DNA of 64,000 nucleotides from an uncultured Ruminococcus sp. (GTDB lineage: Bacteria > Bacillota > Clostridia > Lachnospirales > Lachnospiraceae). The translations under genes were made by a program, and so were the position numbers. The stretch lies in the NCBI GenBank assembly GCA_904418845.1, contig CAJFQC010000011.1, positions 1-64,000 of the forward strand, in the 5' to 3' direction. Within the stretch, counting starts at the first letter, position 1. Each line of letters begins with the position of its first letter. Positions 44,522 to 53,161 of this stretch are shown in pieces. Below the pieces are notes generated by a model. That model saw only the letters and a list, made by a program, of their open reading frames with translations, was not told the origin of the DNA and did no database searches.

Positions 44522-45251
44522 TGCTTACACCTCCGTTTGCCGGACTGTGCTCCGCTCCATTTAAGAAGCTCTTTCCCACACGGCTCTTTCTGTAATCCTC
44601 CGCACCTCCGAAGAAGAGCATCTTCTCCTGAAGATGAAGGATATGGCTGGCATCCTCCACCGCACTCTCGATATCATGGGACACCATTACCACCGCAATT
44701 TTCTCTTCCCTGTTGATTCTGCGGATCAACTGGTAAAACTCCGCTGTCACGATGGGGTCAAGTCCGGTCACCGGCTCGTCCAGAAGGAGCATTGTCTTTG
44801 TGGCGCACAATGCCCGGGCCAGAAGAACTCTTTGCTTCTGGCCGCCGGACAGGTCCCGGAAGCACAGCCCCGACAGATCGCTGATTCCCAGAAGTTCCAG
44901 TTTCTCTGTCGCCATATTTTTATCCGCCGCTGTGTAAAAAGGCTTCAGGCCCCGGCTGTTCAGTCTGCCAGAAAGGACGACTTCATACACGCTGGCCGGA
45001 AAATCCTTCTGCACGTCTGTCTGCTGGGGAAGATAACCGATCTTATTTTTCTTAAGTCCGTCCCCGTAGATAATATGTCCTTTTTCTACGCTTTTTAATC
45101 CAAGAAGGCTCTTTACAAGGGTACTTTTCCCAGATCCGTTCTCTCCCACAATGCACAGATAGTCCCCCGCATTGATGGAGAAATCAAGCTCCCTCACCAC
45201 GGTCTGCCCCTCATAACCGATGGAAACATTTTCACATCTGATCAGTGCCAT
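44514..45251 (-). CDS. znuC: Zinc ABC transporter ATPase
   Basis: ATPase of the metal importer, 245 residues. Walker A GENGSGKSTLVKSLLGL (about residue 37), signature FRDLSGGQKQRVLLARALC, Walker B MLLLDEPVTGLDP, H-loop VSHDIESA. Overlaps both neighbours (ten bases with the binding protein, eight with the permease), so the three are translated together. Confidence 0.92.
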   Translation of the reverse strand: MALIRCENVSIGYEGQTVVRELDFSINAGDYLCIVGENGSGKSTLVKSLLGLKSVEKGHIIYGDGLKKNKIGYLPQQTDVQKDFPASVYEVVLSGRLNSRGLKPFYTAADKNMATEKLELLGISDLSGLCFRDLSGGQKQRVLLARALCATKTMLLLDEPVTGLDPIVTAEFYQLIRRINREEKIAVVMVSHDIESAVEDASHILHLQEKMLFFGGAEDYRKSRVGKSFLNGAEHSPANGGVSNV

Positions 45252-46324
45252 CCGTTTAAAACCTCCTTCAGTGTCTCTATATTTTTCTGCATCATGCTTA
45301 GATAAGTCTCACCGTTTTCAAAATCTTCCGCGGACAGGTTGTGGCAGCTGTAAAACACTTTCACCTCTGTTCCTGTGGCCTCTGCCACGCCATTGGCGAT
45401 ATCTGCATTGCTCAGCTCCATTTTCAGGACATACGGCACATGTTCTTCCTTTACTTTATTGATCAAAAATACCATGGTCGCGGCGCTTGGCTCTGTATCT
45501 CCCGCGCATCCCGGAAATGCCGCATAATAGTCAAGCCCATACTCGTCCGCCAGATAACGAAACGGAAAACGGTCCCCGAAGATGAGCAGATTACTCTTTG
45601 CATTCTCTGTTACTTCCCGGAACTGCCCGTCCAGCTCTGAGAGTTTCTCTTGATAAGCCTTGGTGTTTTCTTCATAGACCGTCCTGCCGGCAGGATCTGC
45701 TTCAATAAGCAGCCCCTTGATCTGCTCCACAATCAGAGACGCATTGACAGGGGATGTCCATACATGCTCATCAATCTCATGTACTGAGTGAGCATCCCCG
45801 GTCTCTTCTTCTCCCTCTCCGTCTTCCTCATGGTGCGTATGTCCGGGCGATTCCTTCATGCCTTCCACATGCTCTTCCTCCACCGTGTCAACGCATTCCA
45901 TAAGCCGCAGTGTCAGACGGTCAGACTCCGGCATGGAGCTTAAGATATCCTCCACCCACACGTCGTTCTCGCCTCCGGTGTAGATGAACACATCGCTCTC
46001 CTGAATAGCGATGATATCCTGCGGTGTCGGCTCGTAAGAATGGCTCTCTTCACCTGGTTTCAAAAGCATCCGGATTTCTGCTCTGTCTCCCGCAATCTGC
46101 CGCACAAAATCATACTGAGGGAATATCGTTGTCACAACACTGATCTTATCGCTGTCCTTATCCTGTCCACCTTGTTCCTGTGTCTTCTGCCCTTGCGTCT
46201 GCCTGTTCAATCCATCTGTCTCTGACTTTAAGCTGCATCCTGCTGTAAGAAAAGCTACACAGAACATCCATATAACAGCTATGGCAGGAAGAAACCTCCT
46301 GCCCTTTCTCTTATCTGCGTTCAT
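45242..46324 (-). CDS. znuA: Zinc-binding lipoprotein of the ABC importer (ZnuA/AdcA-like)
   Basis: Cluster A-1 metal receptor, 360 residues from the ATG at 46324, which overlaps the folA stop by 14 bases. Lipoprotein signal with MFCVAFLTAGC (Cys about residue 29). Metal ligands: His in GEESHSYEPTPQD, His in DEHVWTSP, and later acidic/His ligands (DRFPFRYLADEYGLDYY). Between the first two is an acidic, His-rich loop (HTHHEEDGEGEEETGDAHSVHE), the zinc-capture loop of ZnuA/AdcA type. Faces the outside, anchored by lipid. Confidence 0.9.
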   Translation of the reverse strand: MNADKRKGRRFLPAIAVIWMFCVAFLTAGCSLKSETDGLNRQTQGQKTQEQGGQDKDSDKISVVTTIFPQYDFVRQIAGDRAEIRMLLKPGEESHSYEPTPQDIIAIQESDVFIYTGGENDVWVEDILSSMPESDRLTLRLMECVDTVEEEHVEGMKESPGHTHHEEDGEGEEETGDAHSVHEIDEHVWTSPVNASLIVEQIKGLLIEADPAGRTVYEENTKAYQEKLSELDGQFREVTENAKSNLLIFGDRFPFRYLADEYGLDYYAAFPGCAGDTEPSAATMVFLINKVKEEHVPYVLKMELSNADIANGVAEATGTEVKVFYSCHNLSAEDFENGETYLSMMQKNIETLKEVLNGWH

Positions 46325-46799
46325 ATTTTGTAAAACGGAATTCCAGATCAAAACAGGTCTGCTCTTCACCTTCCTCCGTCATCTCCCATTCGTCCATTGC
46401 GTCTAAATCAGGGAAAAATGTATCCGCCTGAAAAGCGCGGTCGATCTTTGTCACAAGGACGGTATCGCACTGGGGAAGCAGCATCCGGTAAACGCTCCCG
46501 CCGCCGATCACATAGACGTCGTCTGCATTATATTTTTTCAGTTCTTCCTTTAATTCATCATAAGTGTGGACAATGACCGCATCCTTCACCTGATAGCCCT
46601 TATTTCCTGTCAGAACGATATTTGTACGGTTCTTAAGAGGCAGGCCGTTCGGAAAGCTCTCCAGAGTTTTTCGTCCCATGATGACTACCTTACCTGTCGT
46701 CGTCCGGCGGAAGAATTGCATATCTGACGGGATACTAACGAGAAGCTTATTGTTGTATCCTATTCCCCAGTTCTTATCTGCTGAAAGTATTGCTTTCAT
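46311..46799 (-). CDS. folA: Dihydrofolate reductase
   Basis: Reduces dihydrofolate to tetrahydrofolate, 162 residues from the ATG at 46799, the family length. Starts MKAILSADKNWGIGYNNKLL; VVIMGRKTLESFPNGLPLKNR binds NADPH; DVYVIGGGSVYRMLLPQCD is conserved. Follows thyA, whose reaction makes the dihydrofolate, and overlaps the zinc receptor gene. Confidence 0.95.
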   Translation of the reverse strand: MKAILSADKNWGIGYNNKLLVSIPSDMQFFRRTTTGKVVIMGRKTLESFPNGLPLKNRTNIVLTGNKGYQVKDAVIVHTYDELKEELKKYNADDVYVIGGGSVYRMLLPQCDTVLVTKIDRAFQADTFFPDLDAMDEWEMTEEGEEQTCFDLEFRFTKYERR

Positions 46800-46836
46800 A
46801 AATAATATCCATATCCCTTCTTTAAAATATTTTTCC

Positions 46837-47685
46837 TTACACCGCAATCGGAATGTCTTTGATCTGCGGATGTGTCTCATAGTTATCCAGCCTCACGTCC
46901 TCCGGTGTGAAATCATAAAAGTCTTTCACTTCCGGATTCAGCCGGAAAGTGGGCGCCGGAAGAGGCTCTCTTGAGATCAGCTCTTTGATCATGGGCACAT
47001 GCCTGTCATAGATATGCGCATCAGCGATCACATGAACGAACTCACCGGCCTTCATATCGCACACCTGCGCCAGCATATGGAGCAGTACCGCATACTGGCA
47101 CACGTTCCAGTTGTTTGCCGCCAGCACGTCCTGCGATCTCTGATTTAAAATACCATTCAACGTGAGCCTGTCGCTGTCTTTTTCCTTTGTCACATTAAAA
47201 GTCATGCTGTATGCACACGGGTACAGGTTCATCTCATGAAGATCCTGATGCACATAAATATTGGTCATGATCCGGCGGCTGTACGGGTTATTCTTCAGGT
47301 CATAGATCACTCGGTCCGTCTGATCCATCATGCCCTCTTTATACTGGTGCTTCACGCCCATCTGATAGCCGTAGGCCTTTCCGATAGAGCCTGTCTCATC
47401 CGCCCAGCTGTCCCAGATATGACTTCTTAACACATGCACATTATTGGATTTCTTCTGCCAGATCCAGAGCATCTCATCCACACAGCTTTTGATCGCCGTA
47501 CGGCGAAGGGTCAGCGCGGGAAATTCCTTTGACAAATCATAGCGGTTGACCACACCAAAACGTTTGATCGTGTAAGCGGAAGTTCCATCCTCCCACACCG
47601 GGCGTACCTTCTCGCCTTCCGTGCTTGTTCCGTTTTCAATGATATCTCTGCACATATTAATAAAGATTTTGTCGGCGTAACTCAT
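46837..47685 (-). CDS. thyA: Thymidylate synthase
   Basis: Makes dTMP from dUMP with methylene-tetrahydrofolate, 282 residues. Landmarks: LTLRRTAIKSCVDEMLWIWQ, catalytic Cys in LYPCAYSMTFNV, NQRSQDVLAANNWNVCQYAVLLHML, and HIYDRHV near the end. The sequence is somewhat divergent from E. coli ThyA but all key motifs are present. It lies 11 bases after the MarR gene. Confidence 0.93.
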   Translation of the reverse strand: MSYADKIFINMCRDIIENGTSTEGEKVRPVWEDGTSAYTIKRFGVVNRYDLSKEFPALTLRRTAIKSCVDEMLWIWQKKSNNVHVLRSHIWDSWADETGSIGKAYGYQMGVKHQYKEGMMDQTDRVIYDLKNNPYSRRIMTNIYVHQDLHEMNLYPCAYSMTFNVTKEKDSDRLTLNGILNQRSQDVLAANNWNVCQYAVLLHMLAQVCDMKAGEFVHVIADAHIYDRHVPMIKELISREPLPAPTFRLNPEVKDFYDFTPEDVRLDNYETHPQIKDIPIAV

Positions 47686-47696
47686 GATCGTCTCCT

Positions 47697-48131
47697 TTAT
47701 GGTTCTGCGATATTGTATAACAGTTTCTGAAGATTTCTTCTGAGGGCTTCCACTTCCCTCTTGGTCATCCCCCTCGTCAGCTCCCGATCCAATTTCCTTC
47801 TGTCTGCTTCCATCCGCCGCTGGATGTCATATGCCTTTTCTGTGAGATAAATATTTTTCTTTCGTTTATCATTGGCGTTTGGAACACAGAGGATATATCC
47901 CTTCTCATCCAGACGCTTTAAGATACCTGTCACTGTCGGATTCTTCAGATTCAGGTTTTTCTCCACATCCCGCTGGCTTACTTCATCCTTGCTTGTGTGA
48001 AAGAGATAATCCAGCACCGCGCACTGGGAAGAGGTGATCCCGGTGTCCCTTAATCTCTCATTTAATTCTTTTTCAAACACATTGTTGATCTGTTTGATCA
48101 AAAATCCCATTGGTCTGCTGTGCCGTTCCAT
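47697..48131 (-). CDS. MarR-family transcriptional regulator
   Basis: 144 residues from the ATG at 48131 (GAGGAG six bases before it; a longer frame to 48155 has no such site). Winged helix-turn-helix: VLDYLFHTSKDEVSQRDVEKNLNLKNPTVTGILKRLDEKGYI, then the wing NDKRKKNIYLTEKAYDI. It heads thyA-folA-zinc ABC. It lacks the C-terminal His pair of the zinc sensor AdcR, so a zinc-sensing role is not supported; ligand unknown. Confidence 0.88.
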   Translation of the reverse strand: MERHSRPMGFLIKQINNVFEKELNERLRDTGITSSQCAVLDYLFHTSKDEVSQRDVEKNLNLKNPTVTGILKRLDEKGYILCVPNANDKRKKNIYLTEKAYDIQRRMEADRRKLDRELTRGMTKREVEALRRNLQKLLYNIAEP

Positions 48132-48191
48132 TCTTCTCTCCTCTTTCGCACACATCTGCCATATCGCTGTTTTCCGTCTCCCTTTTGCGAT

Positions 48192-49472
48192 TCAGGCGTA
48201 CTCCCGGATCACGCTGCTGATCTCATAGACACGGTCCAGTGACTCCAGTTCTTTCAACGCGCTCTCCATATATTTTTCTTTCACCTTCTCTGTCACAATA
48301 ACGAGCTCTGCGGTCTCCGGCTGTGTATGTTCCTGGACTACCCTTGCAATACTCACCTTGTGCTCCCCGAACACCCGGGTGATCGCCGCCAGCACACCGG
48401 GCTGGTTCTTCACCTGCATACGGATGAAAAAGGCATTTTTCACTTCGCCCCATGCTTTGACAGGAAGTTCTTTATAGCACGTACAGCTGATACGTCCTGT
48501 GCAGCCATGCTTGAGATCCCTCGCCACGTCGATTACGTCTCCTACGACTGCACTGGCTGTCGGCATCTCTCCCGCGCCGCGCCCGTAGAACATCGCGTCG
48601 TCCACTGCGTCACCGTGGATAAAGACAGCGTTAAATGCATCCCTGACAGATGCAAGCGGGTGATCCCTGCTGATCATCATCGGGTAAACGCCGACTTCGA
48701 TACCATCTTCTGTATTCTTTGCCACACCGAGCAGTTTGATCACGCTGTCAAATTCCTTTGCGTAGGCAATGTCTCTCGCCGTGATCTTCGTGATCCCCTG
48801 TGTATACACATCGGACAAGATGACTCTGGAATGGAAAGCAATAGAAGCCATGATCGCTACTTTTCTCGCGGCGTCAAGCCCTTCCACATCCGCGGTTGGA
48901 TCCGCCTCCGCATACCCCAGCTCCTGCGCTTTTTTAAGCGCGTCCCCGAAGTCCATGCCCTCTTCAAACATCTTTGTCAGGATATAGTTCGTCGTGCCGT
49001 TGACGATCCCCATAACTGTATCGATATCATTTCCCGCAAGGCACTGTTTAAGAGGACGGATAATGGGGATACCGCCTGCCACCGCCGGCTCAAAGAGGAA
49101 GTCTTTCCCCTTCGCCTGAGCGGTATCAAGAAGTTCTCTTCCTTCTTCCGCAATCAGATCCTTATTGGCAGATACTACATTTTTCCCTGCTTTCAGTGCT
49201 TCTAAGATAACCGTCTTTGCCGGTTCCATCCCGCCCATCACTTCGATAACAATACTGATCTCCTCATCCTGCACGATCTGGCGCCAGTCGTCTGTCAAAA
49301 GCTCAGGGGCAACACCCTCTCTTTTTTTCTCTATATTGTGTACGAGGATTTTCTTAACTTCAAGCTGCGCCCCGATCGTCCTTTCCATAACATCAGAACG
49401 CATGCCGATAAGCTTATACACGCCCATTCCGACTGTTCCAAGTCCTAACAGCCCAATCTTAATCTTATCCAT
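48192..49472 (-). CDS. hom: Homoserine dehydrogenase
   Basis: NAD(P)H-dependent enzyme of threonine/methionine synthesis, 426 residues from the ATG at 49472 (AGAGG upstream). Rossmann GLLGLGTVGMGVYKL at the N-terminus, catalytic region VAGGIPIIRPLKQCLAGNDI and GYAEADPTADVEGLDAARK, and a C-terminal ACT domain (NQPGVLAAITRVFGEHKVSI) for threonine feedback. A possible -10 TATACT (49522-49527) lies upstream. Confidence 0.95.
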   Translation of the reverse strand: MDKIKIGLLGLGTVGMGVYKLIGMRSDVMERTIGAQLEVKKILVHNIEKKREGVAPELLTDDWRQIVQDEEISIVIEVMGGMEPAKTVILEALKAGKNVVSANKDLIAEEGRELLDTAQAKGKDFLFEPAVAGGIPIIRPLKQCLAGNDIDTVMGIVNGTTNYILTKMFEEGMDFGDALKKAQELGYAEADPTADVEGLDAARKVAIMASIAFHSRVILSDVYTQGITKITARDIAYAKEFDSVIKLLGVAKNTEDGIEVGVYPMMISRDHPLASVRDAFNAVFIHGDAVDDAMFYGRGAGEMPTASAVVGDVIDVARDLKHGCTGRISCTCYKELPVKAWGEVKNAFFIRMQVKNQPGVLAAITRVFGEHKVSIARVVQEHTQPETAELVIVTEKVKEKYMESALKELESLDRVYEISSVIREYA

Positions 49473-49536
49473 ACCATACCTCTTTTCCATCATTCTTTAA
49501 ATTCACAGCGTCGGTGTTCATAGTATAGCACAGACG

Positions 49537-49568
49537 AATAAAAAAAGCACTTGAAATCTCAAGTGCTT
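49537..49568 (-). terminator. Terminator of the tRNA-Gly gene
   Basis: Arms AAGCACTTGA (49545-49554) and TCAAGTGCTT (49559-49568) pair perfectly with a four-base loop; on the minus strand followed by a run of T. Confidence 0.88.
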
Positions 49569-49574
49569 CTCCAG

Positions 49575-49647
49575 AGCGACAGACGGGGCTCGAACCCGCG
49601 ACCCCGACCTTGGCAAGGTCGTACTCTACCAACTGAGCCACTGTCGC
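49575..49647 (-). tRNA. tRNA-Gly (anticodon GCC)
   Basis: Read on the minus strand: acceptor 5' GCGACAG pairing with CTGTCGC, D-arm GGCTCAGTTGGTAGAGT, anticodon stem GACCT/AGGTC with loop TTGCCAA (anticodon GCC), and the T-arm GCGGGTTCGAGCCCCGT. About 73 bases, CCA not encoded. Confidence 0.95.
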
Positions 49648-49680
49648 ATTTCTTGTATTCCGTTGACCGGAACAATAGAT

Positions 49681-49709
49681 ACTATACTATAAGTGTTTTT
49701 AAATGTCAA
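49681..49709 (-). promoter_or_regulatory. Promoter of tRNA-Gly
   Basis: Minus-strand -35 TTGACA (49704-49709), 17-base spacer, -10 TATAGT (49681-49686), 34 bases upstream of the tRNA. Confidence 0.85.
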
Positions 49710-49798
49710 TAACTTTTTTAAGAAATATATACAAATTCTTTTTTCTCATATATAATATTGATTTTGGACAAGACACTGAACAGAAAGGGACATACACT

Positions 49799-50871
49799 AT
49801 GAAACAGACCTATGAACGCACACTCACCGCATGCTATACAGGCTATGTATAGATTGCCTTTCTGTCGGATTTGTGGACCGTATCGGTTATCATGCAGCTA
49901 TGATATTGGCTCACGCCGCTTCCGCGGCAGGACTTATCTGCCTGACATTCCTTCCGGATCTGCTTCCGGATCCTTTTATCGGACTGCTTTTATCCGTCGC
50001 GACATACGCACTGGGCGGCGGTCTTCTGGAAGTAATGCTCAGCCCTATTGTGGAAGCGCTTCCCACGGATCACAAAGAAAAAACAATGAGCCTTCTCCAT
50101 TCCTTCTACTGCTGGGGACATGTAGCTGTGGTCCTCTTATCCACTGTCTTTTTCGCTTTGTTCGGACTTGAAAACTGGAAGATCATGACACTGATCTGGG
50201 CGTTGGTTCCGATATACAATCTCTTTGTATTCCGTAAAGTCCCCCTCTGTACTCTCACAGCAGAAAATGAGGAGACTCTGCCATTGATGACTATTTTAAA
50301 ACGCCCGGCTTTCTGGATTCTCATGGTCGTTATGACCTGTGCCGGAGCAAGTGAGCAGGCAGTCAGCCAATGGGCGTCTGCTTTTGCGGAACAGGGTCTT
50401 GGCGTGAGTAAATCTGTGGGTGATCTTTCCGGCCCTATGTTTTTTGCCGTATGCATGGGAAGCTCCCGCATGCTCTACGGACTGTACGGCGATAGATTGA
50501 ACCTGAAAAAAGCAATGATTGCCAGTGGAATCCTATGTATCTTCTCCTACTGTTTGATCTCCCTCTCCCCGGGCGCTGCGGTGAGTCTTCTCGGCTGCGG
50601 CATCTGCGGATTTGCTGTGGGGATCATGTGGCCGGGATCATTTAGCATTGGAGCCTCCGTGCTAAAGGGAGGCGGCACTGCTCTTTTCTCTCTTATGGCT
50701 CTGGCAGGAGATCTCGGCTGCTCCGGCGGTCCCACTTATGTGGGGTTCATTTCTGATCATGCGGGCGGAAATTTAAAATTTGGTATTCAGATGGCAGTCA
50801 TTTTCCCTGCACTTTTAATGGCGGGAGTTCTATTGCTCCAAAACAGCCAAAAAAGCACACGGCAAAAATAG
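49799..50871 (+). pseudogene. MFS transporter, internal deletion near the N-terminus
   Basis: Major facilitator permease. A good ribosome site (AAAGGGA) and ATG at 49799 give MKQTYERTLTACYTGYV and then TAG. One frame away the protein resumes as CIDCLSVGFVDRIGYHAAM and continues intact for ten or so hydrophobic segments to 50871 (MTCAGASEQAVSQWASAFAEQGLGV, GGPTYVGFISDH). Relatives have about 40 residues, membrane segments 1-2, between these two stretches, so an out-of-frame deletion of roughly 120 bases removed them. Substrate unknown. The downstream ORF alone could at best make a truncated protein without ribosome site. Confidence 0.8.
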
Positions 50872-50993
50872 ACGTCTTGCCATTTTTCTATTTTTATTCT
50901 ATACTGTCCACAGTGCCGGAACTGAGGTTTTAATCATACAGCCTTACACATTCGGCGATAACGGCAGAATTTTATATAAAGGAGAATCTCATT

Positions 50994-51272
50994 ATGAAAT
51001 TTATATATCCTGCGGTATTCCGCAAGCAAGAAAACGGCAGTTATCACGCGTTTTTCCCGGATCTCGAGTGTTGCGAAGCGGACGGTGATACACTGGACGA
51101 CGCTATTGACAATGCCAACGAAGCGGCAAGGAACTGGATCACCGTAGAACTCGAAGAAGATGCCCCCGTCTTCCCCTATGTATCGGATATCAGTGACATC
51201 GAAGTTGACGAGGGTGATATCGTAAGAAATATTTCCGTGAATATCCGGTTCTACGAGGGATGGGATGAATAA
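50994..51272 (+). CDS. HicB-like protein without HicA partner
   Basis: 92 residues, AAAGGAG before the ATG. The HicB fold is recognisable: FIYPAVFRKQENGSYHAFFPDLECCEADGDTLDDAIDNANEAARNWI, a partly degraded RNase-H-like domain. The C-terminal DNA-binding tail of full antitoxins is missing, and no HicA-type small basic ORF is within the flanking sequence. So it is a solitary HicB-family protein rather than a toxin-antitoxin pair; role unknown. Confidence 0.85.
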   Translation: MKFIYPAVFRKQENGSYHAFFPDLECCEADGDTLDDAIDNANEAARNWITVELEEDAPVFPYVSDISDIEVDEGDIVRNISVNIRFYEGWDE

Positions 51273-51306
51273 ATTGTCAATTATAAACAGTGCTCTGCCC
51301 TGCAAA

Positions 51307-51344
51307 AAAAGCTATGATATCTAAAACCAGATTTCATAGCTTTT
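51307..51344. terminator. Bidirectional terminator between hicB-like gene and aspS
   Basis: Arms AAAAGCTATGATATCT and AGATTTCATAGCTTTT pair with one mismatch and carry A and T runs on the two sides, suited to both convergent genes. Confidence 0.8.
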
Positions 51345-51370
51345 TCATTTTCACTTATCTTTTCTACTTT

Positions 51371-53161
51371 CTATTCTTCTTCCGGCTTCGTCTCCAGCCC
51401 CAGCTCCGCAAGCTGTTTTTCATCTACCATACCGGGCGCTTCTGTCATGAGGCAGGACGCATCCTTCACCTTCGGGAACGCGATCACATCCCGGATGCTG
51501 TCCTGTTTTGCCATGAGCATGACAAGTCGGTCAAGACCGTAAGCCAGTCCTGCGTGAGGCGGAACTCCATATTTGAAGGCGTCAAGCAGAAATCCGAACT
51601 GGCTATACGCCTGCTCTTTTGTAAATCCAAGCGCCTCGAACATTCTCTCCTGCACGTCGTCCTGGAAGATACGTACACTTCCTCCGCCGATTTCGTTTCC
51701 ATTGAGTACGATATCGTAAGCCTTTGCGCGCACTTTGCCCGGATCGCTCTCAAGGAATGGAAGGTCCTCTTCCATGGGCATGGTAAACGGATGGTGCATG
51801 GCAACGAAACGTCCCTGTTCCTCGCTCCACTCGAACTGCGGGAACTCTGTGATCCACACGAACCGGAACTCATTTTTATCCAGAAGGCCGAGTTCCTTCG
51901 CCAGCTCCACACGGAGCGCCCCGAGGGAATCCCATACAACCTTATTCTTATCTGCTGCGAACAAGAGCAGGTCTCCCGGCTCTCCGTCCATTGCCGCAAT
52001 AAGAGCGGCCATCTCTTCCTCTGTCATAAACTTCGCGAAGGATGACTTCTCTGTTCCGTCCTCCTGAAGCGCGATATATGCAAGCCCCTTTGCACCGTAA
52101 TCTTTTACAAATGCAGTCAGCTTATCGATCTTCTTTCTCGGCATGGCGCCCTGCCCTTTGGCGTTGATGCCCCGCACGCTGCCTCCGTTCTCAATGGCGC
52201 CTGTAAACACGCCGAATCCGCAGCCTTTTACTACATCGGTCACATCTTTCAGTTCCATGCCGAAGCGCAGATCCGGCTTGTCGGAACCGAAGCGATCCAT
52301 AGCCTCCTGCCATGTCATTCTCTGGATCGGAAGCTGTACGTCCACATCCAGCACTTCTTTAAAAAGCTTTGCAAGATATCTCTCATTTACATCGATCACA
52401 TCGTCCACATCGACAAAGGACAGCTCCATGTCGATCTGCGTAAACTCCGGCTGGCGATCCGCCCTTAAGTCCTCGTCTCGGAAGCATCTCGCGATCTGGA
52501 TATAACGGTCAAATCCCGAGCACATGAGAAGCTGCTTGTAGAGCTGCGGAGACTGGGGAAGCCCGTAGAAGCTGCCCGGATGGATACGGCTCGGCACAAG
52601 ATAATCTCTCGCACCTTCCGGTGTACTCTTTCCGAGCATGGGTGTCTCCACTTCGAGGAAGCCTTCCTCTGCAAAGAACTGGCGTGTCAGTGTCATAACC
52701 CGGCTCCTGAGCATCAGATTCCTCTGAAGATCTGGTCTTCTCAAATCGAGATAACGGTATTTCAGGCGCACATCCTCTTTTGTCTTGGAATTTTCCTCGA
52801 TGGGGAACGGCGGTGTCTGGGCCTCGGATAGGATACGCAGCTCACTGGGAAGGATCTCGATCTCTCCTGTAGCAATCTTGTCATTTACCGCGCCGGAACG
52901 CTTTGCCACTTCGCCGACGACTGCCACCACATACTCCGCGCGAAGAGAAGCCGCTTTCTCAAGAAGCGCCGTGTCTGTATTCGCCTCGTCGCACACGATC
53001 TGTATGATACCGGAACGGTCGCGCACGTCAACGAACACCAGACCGCCTTTATTCCTGTTCTTCTGCACCCATCCCATGATGGTCACTTTCTCTCCTACGT
53101 TTGCCGCAGAAAGCTCACCGCAGCAGTGGGTTCTCTTTAAATCATGCATTGATTCAGCCAT
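51371..53161 (-). CDS. aspS: Aspartyl-tRNA synthetase
   Basis: Class II synthetase, 596 residues from the ATG at 53161 (GGAGG seven bases upstream). N-terminal OB fold (VTIMGWVQKNRNKGGLVFVDVRDRSG), motif 2 IARCFRDEDLRADRQPEFTQIDMELSF, bacterial GAD insertion in the middle, and motif 3 GLAYGLDRLVMLM near the C-terminus. It overlaps hisS by eight bases, so they are translationally coupled. Confidence 0.96.
   Translation of the reverse strand: MAESMHDLKRTHCCGELSAANVGEKVTIMGWVQKNRNKGGLVFVDVRDRSGIIQIVCDEANTDTALLEKAASLRAEYVVAVVGEVAKRSGAVNDKIATGEIEILPSELRILSEAQTPPFPIEENSKTKEDVRLKYRYLDLRRPDLQRNLMLRSRVMTLTRQFFAEEGFLEVETPMLGKSTPEGARDYLVPSRIHPGSFYGLPQSPQLYKQLLMCSGFDRYIQIARCFRDEDLRADRQPEFTQIDMELSFVDVDDVIDVNERYLAKLFKEVLDVDVQLPIQRMTWQEAMDRFGSDKPDLRFGMELKDVTDVVKGCGFGVFTGAIENGGSVRGINAKGQGAMPRKKIDKLTAFVKDYGAKGLAYIALQEDGTEKSSFAKFMTEEEMAALIAAMDGEPGDLLLFAADKNKVVWDSLGALRVELAKELGLLDKNEFRFVWITEFPQFEWSEEQGRFVAMHHPFTMPMEEDLPFLESDPGKVRAKAYDIVLNGNEIGGGSVRIFQDDVQERMFEALGFTKEQAYSQFGFLLDAFKYGVPPHAGLAYGLDRLVMLMAKQDSIRDVIAFPKVKDASCLMTEAPGMVDEKQLAELGLETKPEEE

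Noticed and set aside
47697-48131. MarR regulator as an AdcR-type zinc sensor
   Set aside because: The C-terminal His pair and the Cys/Glu zinc ligands of AdcR are absent.
50872-51300. HicAB toxin-antitoxin pair
   Set aside because: Only the HicB-like gene is present; the 120 bases upstream and the 100 bases downstream cannot encode HicA.
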